Shown here: piece by piece, positions 24,053 to 36,070 of the stretch
How the letters are laid out: each line of letters opens with the position of its first letter
How positions within the stretch are numbered: the first letter of the stretch is position 1
Notes under the pieces: model-generated
What the model was told of the DNA's origin: nothing
The model's input: the letters and a program-made list of their open reading frames with translations, nothing else
Databases searched by the model: none
Assembly: GCA_026008535.1 (NCBI GenBank)
Contig: BRKX01000004.1
Coordinates: forward strand, 12,921,501-12,985,500
Source: Perilla frutescens
Lineage: Eukaryota; Streptophyta; Magnoliopsida; Lamiales; Lamiaceae
Direction of reading: 5' to 3'
DNA: 64,000 nt
Made by a program: the position numbers and the translations under genes

Positions 24053-27000
24053 TCAGTAGTACTCAGGACTGCTCAAAACTTGGGTTTCTGCCCAAGTTTC
24101 CTTCTCTTGCTCGAAATATGGTTTCACCCTCTGTCCATTGACTCGAAATTCGCACCCATCTTTTGGGTTCACCAAATCGATTGCTCCACTTGGGTGTTGA
24201 TGTTGCACCAGATAGGGGCTCATCCATTTTGACTTCAATTTGCCCGCATGTAATTTGAGCTTTGAGTTAAACACGAGTACCTTTTGCCCACAGAGCAACT
24301 GTTTGCCTCTTGCGAGTGCATCGTGGTATCTCATGGTCCTTTCCTTATACATCACAGCATTATCATAGGCCTCGGACCTCAATTCTTCCAATTGTTGGAT
24401 CTGCAGCTTCCTCTCAATTCCAGCGCATTCATTATTGAAATTCAACTTCTTGTTTGCCCAAAATGCTTTATACTCCATTCCTACGGGCAAATTGCAATAC
24501 TTTCCAAAAACTAGCCTATAAGGAGACATCCCAATAGGTGTCTTGTAGGCTGTGCGATATGCCCACAGAGCATCTTCCAAGTGATTGTTCCAGTCTTTGT
24601 GCCTTGGTCCAACAACTTTTTCCAGAATTTTTTGATCTCCCTGTTTGAGTCTTCTGCTTGTCCATTTGCCTGGGGGTGATATGCAGTAGTAACCTTGTGT
24701 GTCACCCCATACTTTCCCATCATCTTCTTTATGACTGGGTTGCAGAAATGGGTCCCTTGATCACTGATCAGGACTTTGGGCATTCCGAAGCGACAGAACA
24801 CATTTGCCCTCAGGAACTTCACCACTGTATTTGAATCGTTCGTTGGAGTGGCTTTTTCCTCCACCCACTTGGACACATAATCTACAGCCAGGATAATGTA
24901 GAGATTATTACCTGACTTGGGAAATGGTCCCATGAAATCTATGCCCCATATGTCGAAGACTTCCACGGGCATGATAGGTGTTTGTGGCATGGCCTCCCGA
25001 ATAGAAATATTCCCAGTCATCTGGCAATTCTTGCACTTCTTAACAAATATACAAGTATCCCTGAATAATGTGGGCCAGTAAAATCCTCCGTCTAATACCT
25101 TCCTTGCTGTTCTACGTGGGCCAAAATGGCCTCCACATGCATTGTTATGGCAGAACTTCAAGATGTCTAGAACCTCATCATCACTTACGCACCTCCTTAT
25201 GACTTGATCAGATCCAATTTTCCAAAGAGTTGGTGTTTCCCAGAGATAGAACCTGCACTCACGCTTCATCTTATTCCTTTAATAGTCACTCAAACCAACT
25301 GAAAACTGCCTTGCGACCAGGTAGTTTACTATGTCGGAAAACCATGGCTCCTTTGCTGTTTTGCCCGAAACCTCATACAAGTGCTCATCTGGAAAATTCT
25401 CAGTGATTTCCTCTTTGCTCTCAACCATCAGACGGCTGAGATGGTCTGCAACCAAGTTTTCTGCCCCAGTCTTGTCTTTGATCTGCACATCGAACTCTTG
25501 TAAGAGCAATATCCACCTTATGAGTCTCGGCTTTGACTCCTTCTTAGACAGTAGGTACTTCAGAGCTGCGTGATCCGTGTAAACAATCACTTATGCCCCC
25601 AGCAGATAGGAACGGAACTTCTAAAAAACGAATACTACTGCTAACAGCTCCTTCTCCGTGGTGGTATAGTTGTGTTGCGCGACATTTAATGTCTTGGAGG
25701 CATAATAGATAACATAGCTCTCTTTGCCTCTTTTCTGGCCCAAAACTGCTCCCACGGCAAATCCACTGACATCACACATCACCTCAAATGGCATTCCCCA
25801 ATCCGGAGGTTGGATAATAGGGGAAGACACTAACATATTCTGCAATGTATGAAAAGCTTTCTTGCAGTCATCATCAAAGTCAAATTTTACCTCCAATTAT
25901 AGTAGGTTTGTGAGTGGTTGAGCAATTTTTGCGAAGTCCTTAATGAATCGACGACAGAAACCCGCATGGCCTAGAAATGCCCGAATCTGCTTAACATTGA
26001 TGGGATAGGGCAATTTGGCAATGACCTCCACTTTTACCCTGTCCACCTCAATTCCTCGCTCGGATACTACATGTCCCAGCATGATTTCTTCTCTCACCAT
26101 AAAGTGACACTTCTCATAATTCAACACCAAGTCTTTTTCCACACAGCGGCTTAGTACTTTGCTCAAATGATCAAGGCATTGATCAAAGTTATCTCCATAA
26201 ACCGTGAAGTTGTCCATAAAGATCTCAATACAAGTCTCGAGCATATCAGAAAATATGCTCATCATGCACCGTTGGAATGTGCCTGGAGCGTTGCAAAGGC
26301 CAAAAGGTATCCTTCTATAGGCAAATGTGCCAAAGGGGCATGTGAATGTCATTTTGCCTTGATCGTCTTAGGCCACCACGATTTACATATAACCAGAATA
26401 CCCATCCAGAAAACAGAAGTACGATTTTCCCGCAAGCCTCTCCAACATTTGATCGATGAAAGGTAAAGGAAAATGATCCTTCTTTGTGACTGCATTCAAC
26501 TTGCGGTAGTCAATGCAAACTCTTCATCCTGTCTGCAGTCTCATCTGAATAAGCTCCTTGTTTTCATTCTCCACAACCTGGATTCTAGACTTTTTGGGCA
26601 CAACGTGAATAGGACTCACCCACTCACTGTCGGGCATAGGGAAGATAATTCCCATATCGAGCAGCTTTAGAATCTCCTTTAACATAGCTTCTTTCATCAA
26701 GGGATTCAGCTTCCTTTGGGGATCTTGCACTGGTTTCGCCCCTTCTTCCAACTGGATCTGATGCATGCAAATGGTGGAACTTATGCCCTTGATGTCGGCC
26801 AAGATCCATCCAATTGCTTCCTTGTGTATCTTCAATAGTGTTATCACCTTGACTTCCTGCTTCATGGTTAACGATGAACTGATTATAACTGGCAAATTCT
26901 CTCCTTCACCCAAATAGGCATATTTGAGGTGATCGGGCAACTCCTTCAACTCCAGCTTGGGTGGCTTGATGATAGACCGCACCAGTTTATCACCCTGCCT

Positions 27001-28230
27001 TGTTGTGGGTAAAGGCAGACGTGTATCCCTTGAAAAACTGGCTTCGATGTGATACAATTGCAGAATTACCTCTTTGATTTGTTTATCTCGTTCCTCTTCA
27101 GCATCCCAATCGATCTTACTGTTCTGAAGTACCCACTCAAGTGGATCCTTTGCGAGCAGCCTTGGTATTTCTTCTTGGATCATAAGCTCAAAAACGTCGA
27201 TCATATGTACACCCTCAGTGTTATTGGGGTACTTCATTGCCTCCATGATGTTGAATGTAACTCTGTCTCCATCGAACTCACACGTCAATGTGCCCTTATC
27301 GACATCAATCTTCGTATGTGCCATCTTCATGAATGGTCTGCCCAAAAGTATACAGGCAGCCTTTGGATTGGTTTTGCCCATATCCAGCACATAGAAGTCT
27401 GCTGGGAAAATCAGACTCTCCACTTTGATTAGGACATCTTCAAGCACTCCCTCGGGGTAAACATTGGAACGGTCAGCCAATTGAATAATGGTCCTTGTAT
27501 CCTTGAGCGGTCCTAATGTCAGCTCTTAAAAAATGCTTAGGGGCATAACATTGATCGATGCCCCTAAGTCCAGCATAGCTCTCTCAACTCGAAGTCCTCC
27601 AATTTCACAGGGAATAAAGAACATCCCTGGGTCTCCACACTTTTCAGGCAACTTCTTCTGTAATAATGCTGACACAGTTTCATTCACCTGTCTGATTGCG
27701 TCCAGTAGGGGAACATTGATTTCCACTTTCTTGAAGATGTGCATTAGATCCCTATCCTCTGCTTCTTTTTTGTTTCACTTCATCCTTCCTAGGAATGGTA
27801 AAGGTACCTCGATCTCTTTTGGAATATTACTCTTCAGGATGGGTTTGGCCACAACTGCTTCTGGTTCGTCATTTGCCCACAACTCTGCTTCCTCCTTTGT
27901 GGGCTCATCATCCCTGTGGGCATCATCCTCTGTAGTCTCTGGATATGGTGCAGGCAGTTGCCTTCCACTCTTCAGTGTTATTGCATTTACCCCAGCCTTT
28001 TTTGGTGGTTCTGTCTGTGAGGGCAGAATTCCTTTAGCTTTCTCCATCCTTGCGATTGCATCACTAATTTGGGATATTTGTCCTCCCAAATAGCTCAGTC
28101 CATTCCTTGTCTCCTGTTCGAAGGCTTCTGATTTCTTTTGTACCTCCACAGTTTCATTCACAATCTTGTGAACCATGTCTGATAAAGACGGTCCTGCTGC
28201 GGATGCAGGATAGTATGGTGCTGTCTGCCT
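24053..28230 (-). pseudogene. Athila pol (PR-RT-RNase H-IN), defective
   Basis: Protease: MLDLGASINVMPLSIF near 27570 (DLGAS active site, usual in this lineage). RT: VSPIHVVPKK, VCIDYRKLN, RRIPFGLCNAPGTFQRCM, then IFMDNFTVYG, where the catalytic second Asp has become Asn (codon 26209-26211). RNase H: FEVMCDVSGFAVGAVLGQ and IVYTDHAALKYLLSK. Integrase: zinc domain HNNACGGHFG...CKNCQ, then DIWGIDFMGPFP, LISDQGTHF and YHPQANGQAE. The frame breaks near 24580; the C-terminal part is 24580-24053. Stops occur near 27776, 27526, 26523, 26390, 26370, 25890, 25620 and 25272. Confidence 0.9.
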
Positions 28231-29717
28231 CTAACTATAGTTGGGGGAAAAATGATTGTGCCTCCTTCTGTGCCCTTCATCCATAGCGTTAACCATTTCT
28301 TCCTTCTCCTTCAATTGTGGACACTGGTCAGAGTTGTGCCCCATCAATTCACATACCCCACAAATTCGCAAGGTATTAGCGGAAAACATGGTGATCATCT
28401 TCTCCATCTTGTTGCAGAGTTGTTCGATTCGGTCATCAGTTTCAGGTACAAAGATGGTTTTGCCCGCAGCGGCAACACTTGTTCTTTCATATGAATCGTC
28501 TCTGTTCTCCTCGACCATTTCTCCAATAAGTATTAGAGCTTCAGCTGCCCTCTTGTTCAGGATAGATCCTCCGCATGCTGCATTCAGTAGGGCTCAGTCC
28601 TCGCTTCTCAACCCCGAGACAAAATAGTTCACTAGGTCATGATCTGGAATCTGGTGATGTGGGCATTTCGAGAGCAATTGCTTGAAACGCTCCCAGTAAT
28701 CGTAAAAGCTCTCGTGGGGACCAGCCTTTGCGGTTGAGATCTTCTTTCTCATGCTCTGCACTCTTGATGTGGGGAAGTACTTCTCCAGAAACTTTTGCTG
28801 GAGTTGACTCCAGTTGGTTACACTCCTGGTAGGAATAGTGTATAACCATTCTCGAGCTCCGTCCCGCAAGGTGAAAGGAAAAGAAACCAGGCGAATGTAT
28901 TCACTTGTCCCATTAACTTATGTGCGTTGCGTCTCACATGCTATCTCAAAATCTTGAAGATGTCATTGTGGATCCTCCCCTGGATGGTCATGGAATTTAG
29001 GTAAAATCGAGATGAAATTTGCCCTCAGCTCCCAGTTACCAGTAGTTGTAGGCAAAACGATGCCCGTGGGATGCTCTGCACTCTTGATGTGGGGAAGTAC
29101 TTCTCCAGAAACTTTTGCTGGAGTTGACTCCAGTTGGTTACACTCCTGGTAGGAATAGTGTATAACCATTCTCGAGCTCCGTCCTGCAAGGTGAAAGGAA
29201 AAGAAACCAGGCGAATGTATTCACTTGTCCCATTAACTTATGTGCGTTGCGTCTCACATGCTATCTCAAAATATTGAAGATGTCATTGTGGATCCTCCCC
29301 TGGATGGTCATGGAATTTAGGTAAAATCGAGATGAAATTTGCCCTCAGCTCCCAGTTACCAGTAGTTGTGGGCAAAACGATGCCCGTGGGACGCATGTTC
29401 ATGGTTTGAGGGAAACTCAGCTGCCTCAAAGTAAGGGTGTGCGGTGGTGGTATTTGTTGTTCTTCTTCCTCGTGGTTTGATATCTGATCGTCCTCCATCT
29501 CTTCTTCGGAATAGAGTGGATTGACGTTGCTTGTCTCAGCTTGTTCGTTGCTTGCCTGACTTTCTCTACCTGAGGTCAAATCATCACTGGATCCTTCAAT
29601 TTGATTATCCTCCTGCAGCCTTTTCAAAAATGCCCTAGCTTGTGCCCTTCTTGCCCTCGCTGACCTCTCTATCTCCGAATCGTAGAGTAAATCTCCTGCG
29701 CGGTTAGAACGAAACAT
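28231..29717 (-). pseudogene. Athila gag with internal 320-bp duplication
   Basis: It starts MFRSNRAGDLLYDSEIERSA at 29717. It continues through FISILPKFHDHPGEDPQ, the Athila gag core (REWLYTIPTRSVTNWSQLQQ, FLEKYFPTSRVQSMRKKI) and a zinc knuckle (CGVCELMGHNSDQC, intact CCHC, near 28350). A 320-bp segment is duplicated in tandem (28751-29070 and 29071-29390). 320 is not a multiple of three, so the copy shifts the frame. A TGA follows EDPQ in both copies. This protein would normally form the particle core. Confidence 0.87.
28751..29390. repeat. 320-bp direct tandem duplication in Athila gag
   Basis: The two units, 28751-29070 and 29071-29390, differ at about three positions by eye (C/T at 28865/29185, C/A at 28953/29273, A/G at 29050/29370). 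They are therefore more alike than the two LTRs, which suggests a later event than the insertion. Confidence 0.93.
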
Positions 29718-29760
29718 ATACTAAGGTAAAACAGTAAATAGACAGAAAAGTGCGCTTACA

Positions 29761-29779
29761 CTCCCCGGCAACGGTGCCA
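29761..29779 (-). other. Athila primer binding site (tRNA-Asp type)
   Basis: On the minus strand TGGCACCGTTGCCGGGGAG lies four bases inside the 5' LTR. It matches the Athila tRNA-Asp site TGGCGCCGTTGCCGGGGA with one change. Confidence 0.87.
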
Positions 29780-29783
29780 ATTT

Positions 29784-31379
29784 TGGCACACTGTCGTTTT
29801 AGTGTGCAAAATACACTTGCGGGTAAATAGTCCACAAATGCTTAATCTGCCCTCAACGGCTAGTATAGCTAGTGAAGACGGATATCGATCCCACGAGGAG
29901 TGTTTATAACCTTCTGTATTTTCTTAGTTTTGGTTCGGGTCTTCAGTGTCACTCTAAAAACCTTGCTAATAAACTTAAACTAACTAAATGCTGAAAAGGA
30001 AATCACAAGAGAAAATATCAGTAATAAAAGTGTTCAAGTCAAAGCGTCAAGTCATTCAGTAGGTATGCGCAATCCCAGGTAAAACACATGTAATTACCGC
30101 TACTACCCGTTGTGCCCACACTAGCAGAAAGATCAAAAATCGAATCCCTATGGCCAAATATGGGTAATTGTCACTTTGAGGGTTAACCGGTTATAGGAAA
30201 TGGATACGATCGGCCACTCCCCAATCACTTCTTACATTATATCGTCTAGATGATACGATCAGCACCTAGGAACCTAACTATACATGAACCTAAGGAGAGA
30301 ATCACACAAAGGTTTTGCAAGCATAGCAGCTTTGAGGGCAAAAGCGACCCGATTCTAGTAGGTTTGACACGGTCTTGTGCCTGCATATACTACTCAATCT
30401 CAACTACCAAGGCTGTCACCCCCGGAGTTGTTACTATGCGGGTATCGAGGCATAAGTCACCTATACACTCCCACGTAACTAACACTAGTACCAGTTAATC
30501 AGAAATGCGCGCTTTCATCTCCAACCACCCTTTACCTATGTCTAAGTGAAAAACAAGTTAAGATTGTGAACCCTTAAGGCTTTAAAGTCCGATTACCTCA
30601 TGCACATATTCTACCCTTAGACCATTACTTTGACTTGAACAGTGGATACTTAGCCACTAAACATAGAAACGAAAGTAAAAGAAATGATAAAAGACATCTT
30701 ACTTGGAAAGGAAATAACTCGATTAACTTCTGGGCCCAACCCCAGTTTTGCCACCAAAATAACTGAACTACCTTTCTGCAGGCAAACCGCCAGCTTCAGG
30801 CAGACAGAATATCCAGGAAATAAACTAAGTACGAAAAACGGTAAATTGTATCTTCGAGGTGCAGAATGTGTGTGTACGCGTCCCCTGATATGAAAACAGA
30901 TAAAAGTATTTATAGCAAATGAATTAAGGCTTCAAGCAGCCCAGATTTCACCCACGCAGGGGTTCTTGCACTGCTCCACTTCCTCACGTTCATGCTCCAT
31001 GTTCTTCCTTGATTTTAGGAGTGATGGCAACAAACCCTAGCGTCTCCAGCTGCTTCCTCATGTCCCCACTTCCTTCCCAACGTGCTTAGACCTCCCCAAG
31101 ACTCGGAACTGACCGCCACATCACCTCCATGTGCATATAAGAGCTGGCCCGCGATTCTATTGCGTAATTCTCACAACAACTTTGACTGGGTCCTCGGCAG
31201 GCAAATCAGTCCTTTGTGCCCTCAGCATAAATAGCACCTGTCTGTGCCTTTTGTGGTGGTTTTGTGCCCTCATCCTCCTGCAATCAGCTTTACCCCCAAA
31301 ACTAAACTAGACTCTATACTAAACACTTATAAAGGGTGTAAAAAGATAAAGGAAAAAACACGAATTTGAGCCTTCATCA
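29784..31379 (-). repeat. Athila 5' LTR
   Basis: The 1596-bp partner of 18556-20151, with outer end CCTTCATCA (TGATGAAGG on the minus strand). It carries the same GATCCCACGAGGAG motif and a minus-strand TATAAATAC box near 30905. Confidence 0.92.
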
Positions 31380-31384
31380 ATTTG

Positions 31385-33643
31385 CATCTATTTTTTCTTC
31401 TTCTTTTTTAATAGTTGTTGGAATTTTATGGATTAGAGCATGAATTATATAAATTTAAATTAGAAGTTTCAAAGATTTGAATTATAAGTTTCAAATTCAA
31501 GTTATAATTTATACATGCATATTAATTAAATTAGTATATTTACTAGTTAAAATTTTAAATTAAGGTTAGTTGTTAATTAAATTATATATTTATTTTAATT
31601 TTTTATTTGAAATTATTAATATACGTTATTCACATCATTTATTTTATAAAATATATGATTTGAAGTTATCTTTTTTATTAATTTATCACTCTTAAAAGTG
31701 TTAAATTATACTTTGTATATGAAATGATTTGTACAAATTTATTATTCTAAATTTTATTGCTAGGCATAACCAATTTAATTTCGATTAATGAAAAATTTAG
31801 AAAAAATCATTTCAAAATTATTTTATTCAAGTTATTATTTTCAATCATTTATTTTAATAAACAAACTATTTTTTTATTTAATTTTAGAAAAGGGCCAAAA
31901 GACGAACAAAATAATATAGTTTCACTAAAAAACATAAGAAAAATTTGAAGCGATATAGTTTCACTAACACTTTTCTAAAAAACTAAATTAAATACATTAA
32001 TACTCTTCACTATTTTTTCTCAGATGCACAAGTAAATTGGAAGCGAGGACAATAGATGTCCCCCCGCCTAAGAAAAATTTCTAGATGCGCCATTGGTTAC
32101 ACTCACCACACACACATGTTACACGGGCGCACACACAATCAACATGTCACTTGTTTCATTTTTTTTATTTAAAATCCTAAATATATAATAAAAATAGAAA
32201 TCCAATTTGTTATTTTTTCATTTAGAATTTTAATTATTAATTTATTTTTTATTTTTTAATTAATTAATAATTTATTTATTTATTTTTGTTTCAAAACATG
32301 TCACACATTTCATGTGAACGTGTGACATATTTTAATGTTTTTTTAATAGTAATTCAAAAAAAAAAGAGAAACATGGTACACGTTCAAATGAACGTGTCAC
32401 CTGTTTCAATGTTTTATTTTTTTTATAAATAATAAATACAAATTAAAAAATAATTTGTGAAACATGTCACACGTTTAAATAAATGTGTGACATGTTTCAA
32501 GGTTTTAATTTTTTTTATATCAATACTATATAAGAATTTAAAAAAAAAATCTAAAACATGTTCCCTGTTCCCTTGAACGTGAGACATGTTGGGATTTTTT
32601 TTTCGGGGGTTGTTTTTGCTTTTAAATTGTAAATGAAAAATGAAAATAGAAATAAAAATATCAAACACATCACACGTTGCCTTGAATGTGTGGCATGTTT
32701 AAATTTTAATTTTTGTTTTTTTAGTTGTAAAAGAAAATTGAAAAAAAAAACTCAAACATATCACATGTTATTAATTAATTTTTTTTAACTCAGCGCGTAG
32801 TGCGTGTGGAATGTTGGGAATGAATTGTGCGTGTAGTTTGTTAAGTTTTGTTTGAATTTTTGCTCAAATTTTGATAAGACTCCACAGTTCATTAAGGATT
32901 TTATGGTGAACAAAAAAAAAAGCTTGATTACAAAAGAAGATTCTATATTTTATGGTTAAGAAAGAATTTTACAAGTCTATCTTGATTACATAGATATATT
33001 AATACTATTATTTTTACGCGGTTTAATTTGAAAGCTTAAATAGCTCGCACATGATCATTACACAATTCATCTGATCAGATTTCAGAGACTAAATCATATT
33101 ATTTAAAAAATAAGATTATCTTATATATTGCCACACGTTATATATTGTCACACAACACGTGAGTGTCAAAACTAGTTTTATACTAAAGTTAAGTTAAAGT
33201 TAAAAAGAACCTGCTTTGAGCATAATGTGCACACAAAAGCGCAGCTATCTATTCCACCTACCACCGCTGCGGAGCTTCATGCTACGGCTACGCCGCCCTG
33301 CAATCTTGTTGTGTTACGCCGGAAGATTTCATCTTTATTTATTACTTTCCAAAATGCGAAATTAAGTTGTAAGTATAGTCTCAAACGTGACCTATCCAAA
33401 AAAGAGATCAACATTTTTTTTGAATCCACTGATTTCAGCTGCGTCACCATACGATAAAAAGATCTCATATCTTATTATATTAGATCATCTCATGCACATG
33501 GATCAATTTAAATGTTAATTTAACAAAACGCGCATCTGTAATCTCATGATCCAGAAGTGTTCCAAAACCGTCTCCTACTTAAAAAAAATTAAAAAATAAA
33601 AAATAATAAATGGGCTAATAGTAAATTAAATAGTAAGAGTATT
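31385..33643. other. AT-rich spacer without recognised gene
   Basis: This 2.26-kb stretch separates the Athila element from the next Gypsy LTR. It is AT-rich. Apart from the palindrome array at 32113-32790 I see only short frames (31757-31948 plus, 32423-32668 minus, 33227-33457 plus) with no family resemblance and poor coding character. Confidence 0.7.
32113..32790. repeat. Array of imperfect palindromes (ACATGTCACACGT family)
   Basis: Seven related 35-40 bp imperfect inverted repeats are spaced about 75-180 bp apart (near 32113, 32296, 32371, 32459, 32554, 32663, 32753). The best unit (32459-32498) pairs GAAACATGTCACACGTTT with its mirror AAATGTGTGACATGTTTC around a tiny loop. AT-rich linkers differ in length, so it is not a simple satellite. 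I do not recognise the family. Confidence 0.7.
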
Positions 33644-34033
33644 TGTAGCGACCTGTTTTCTAATATTAAAATTACTACATTTTCTAAAATTATTTTATTT
33701 TCTATATGTGATATTAATTGTTTAAGTCTAATAAGTCGTGCCAAGTTTAATAAATAACCAAACATGAATTAATTATAGTGTATGGTTATTTTATTTTATG
33801 TAATGAGCATGCATGTATGATTTTAATTTGAGAAATTTTTAGCCAAGTTATTATTAGCCCAATTGAAATAATTTTTATTTAAAGCCCAAGTTTTCGAGCC
33901 CAATGTGATGAAGCCTAAATTCAAGAACCTTCTTTTCTCTTTCTTTTGCTCTACGAAATGGATCAGCATGAATTTTGATATCTCAAAAAAATCTCCAAGA
34001 CTTATCAAATTCTTTTCTTATCAAGTTGATATC

Positions 34034-34110
34034 TTGAAAACTATGAAACTTATCCCTAACCCTAACCCTAACCCTAACCCTAGCCCTACTAGTATAAATA
34101 GAGAGCTCTA
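34034..34110 (+). promoter_or_regulatory. CCCTAA (telo-box-like) array upstream of LTR TATA box
   Basis: About five tandem CCCTAA/CCCTAG units (34034-34085) are followed within a few bases by TATAAATA (34093-34100). AAACCCTAA-type telo-boxes are known promoter elements of plant growth genes. Here the array is part of the retroelement U3 by position, and the function is inferred. Confidence 0.6.
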
Positions 34111-34768
34111 CCTCCCTCTTTCCTCACACCAAATCAACGAAAAACAAAGGCAATAGTTTTATATCTTCTTCTTCAAGTTCCATGTTTTGAAGGTATAAAA
34201 TCCTTTTAGTTTTATTTTGGTTGTTTCATGTATGCATTGCATTGCATTGTATATCATTTAAGAAGGATGGGATGGTGTGTGAGATGAGGGAGACATCGGC
34301 AGTTTATCAGCTATCGACGACGAGATGGCAGTGACTTCGGCTTGAATCTGTTGTCCAATAATGGTGCATTGGTATTGCTGTTCGCATTGACAATGACGAC
34401 GCAGTGGTGCTACTATTGTCGAGAAACGACGAGGGGGTGGCCAACGATGCATAAAGTTTCAGCTGGTTTACGTGAGCAGAGGGAGAGTGAGAGAGAGATG
34501 AAATGATTTCTTTTGTTTATCTAATTCTAGTTGTGTTGCAGGTGGGCCAGGTATTAGTTAATGGTTGGGCTTTGGCTAATTGATTGAAGAAGAGTGAGCC
34601 GAGAGTTGGGCTAGGAGCATTGAGTCATGTTTCATCTCCTTTTACTTGAGGCTTGCAAATAATAATTAGAGTTGATTAATCAACATCATTGCTAATGGAA
34701 TTAGTTGTAATCAACCATGCATTGATTTTTCCCTTTTCATCTCATGCATTAGTAATTGGCTTGCTTGT

Positions 34769-34769
<1 letters not shown>

Positions 34770-34811
<42 letters not shown>
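34770..34811. repeat. (AT)n microsatellite
   Basis: About 42 bp of uninterrupted AT dinucleotide lies inside the Gypsy 5' LTR. Confidence 0.95.
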
Positions 34812-34814
<3 letters not shown>

Positions 34815-35512
34815 ATTTACGTTTACGTATAGGCATCAAAATGAATTAGATATGCATCAATATATAGTAAAAGGTTATGGCATGTTCTGTTTGTTTTCAA
34901 GAAATACATAACTAATTAGCTATGGTTAAATACGCATATCATGCATTATCATATTTCGTTATGGTGACCTCAATTTATTAATTCAAGATAATTAGTTTAT
35001 AGACAATGCGCGTAAGGACATAATCGATTAATATCAAGGTCAAGGTTAAGGTAGGTTTTTACGTTGAAATTATCCATGTTATCATTTATATATGTTTTAC
35101 TGAATGTATGTGATGTCACAGCATAGCAAGAGCCTTCGGGTTATCACACAGAGCCTCCGGACTACATAGTTTGGTCTACGGACTGAACACCTTTTACTAT
35201 TCGCATATTATTCTGTTTGATATATAGCTTGGATAATTGGATACTCTCCACTGAGTCAGTTGTGCTCACCCCAAAAACTACTTATCTTTTCAGGTGTTGT
35301 CTCGGGAGATACGGAGCGGGCAAGATGTGATGATAATGGTCAAGTCGTCCAGCATGATTAAAAATTTAATTTATTTTTTACTTTATTTTTCTGTAATAAA
35401 TGTCAAATTATGAATTGAAATATCCGCTGTATTTCAAGTAAAGTATTTTATTATTGAAAAGCATGAATAACATGTCTTTTTCTATTACAAGTGAAATTAG
35501 GGCGTTTCAGGG

Positions 35513-35524
35513 TGGTATCAGAGA
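35513..35524 (+). other. Gypsy primer binding site
   Basis: TGGTATCAGAGA lies three bases after the LTR end. Its first eleven bases match the initiator tRNA-Met site, confirming plus orientation. Confidence 0.8.
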
Positions 35525-35732
35525 ATGTCCACTTTTCTGCATACTTTGAAACAAATTGCAAATAAGTACTGACCATCATCGCATTTGTCGCATCGCTTCG
35601 GGAATAGGTAAAAGTTAAAGTTATGATTTCATGTCAGGTTTATGATCATATGTATTTTATTAGATGTTTAGAAGTAGGTTGACTACTAGGTCACGTAAAA
35701 GAGTTTCAGTTAGTATCGGGTCGTGTATCGTG

Positions 35733-36070
35733 CACTACAAGAAAATATCGGAATAGCGACGGAAATATCCGTCTCCAAATTCATTTTTTCCGTCACTAAA
35801 TCCACATAGCGACGGAATTGAGACGGAAAAATTCCGTCTCTAATATCGTGGTCGCTAAATATTTAGAGATGGAAATTTTTCTGTCTCTAAAATTTAGAGA
35901 CAGATTAGAGATGAAATAATATGTCGCTATCATCAGTCGACTTATTTGGTCGCCGATATTTAGAGACCGATTTTACCGTCTCCATTCCGTCTCTAATTTT
36001 AGAGAGGGAATATTCAGTCACTAAATTGAATACCAATTTTATTATTTTGAGACTGAATATTTCATCTCTA
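35733..36070. repeat. CACTA terminal repeat and GACGGAAAT subterminal repeats
   Basis: After CACTACAAGAAAA, the words GACGGAAAT, TTTAGAGACGG and their reverse complements (ATTCCGTCTC, CCGTCTCTAA) recur about fifteen times in both orientations, as expected of CACTA subterminal arrays. Confidence 0.8.

Larger units (their letters stand above)
18556..31379 (-). mobile_element. Athila-type Gypsy LTR retrotransposon, full length
   Basis: It is bounded by 5-bp duplication ATTTG (18551-18555 and 31380-31384), with two LTRs of 1596 bp each. In minus orientation: 5' LTR (29784-31379), tRNA-Asp-type primer site, gag, pol (PR-RT-RNase H-IN), a long extra ORF, polypurine tract and 3' LTR (18556-20151). 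The total of 12.8 kb, the primer type, the DLGAS protease and the extra ORF after integrase all fit Athila. LTRs are about 97% identical by eye. Stops, a gag duplication and a changed RT active site make it defective. Confidence 0.92.
33644..35509 (+). repeat. Gypsy 5' LTR (1866 bp)
   Basis: It starts TGTAGCGACCTG and ends AGGGCGTTTCA, directly followed by a primer site. It contains a CCCTAA array and TATA box (about 34034-34100), an AT microsatellite, CCTTCGGG/CCTCCGG words (35130-35185) and the CCACTGAGT...GCTCACCCC block (35248-35272) with TTTTCAGGT. Confidence 0.82.

Noticed and set aside
32113..32790. CRISPR or simple satellite
   Set aside because: Units are imperfect palindromes with variable AT-rich linkers, so neither model fits.
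33227..33457. 76-codon open frame in the spacer
   Set aside because: No recognisable motif and an overlapping frame on the other strand. Not enough to call a gene.
34034..34085. Interstitial telomere scar
   Set aside because: The period is six, not the usual plant seven, and it sits precisely upstream of a TATA box inside an LTR. A promoter module is more likely.
34258..34452. 64-codon minus-strand frame in the Gypsy LTR
   Set aside because: Lies inside the LTR, is low in coding character and is likely transcribed-leader sequence.
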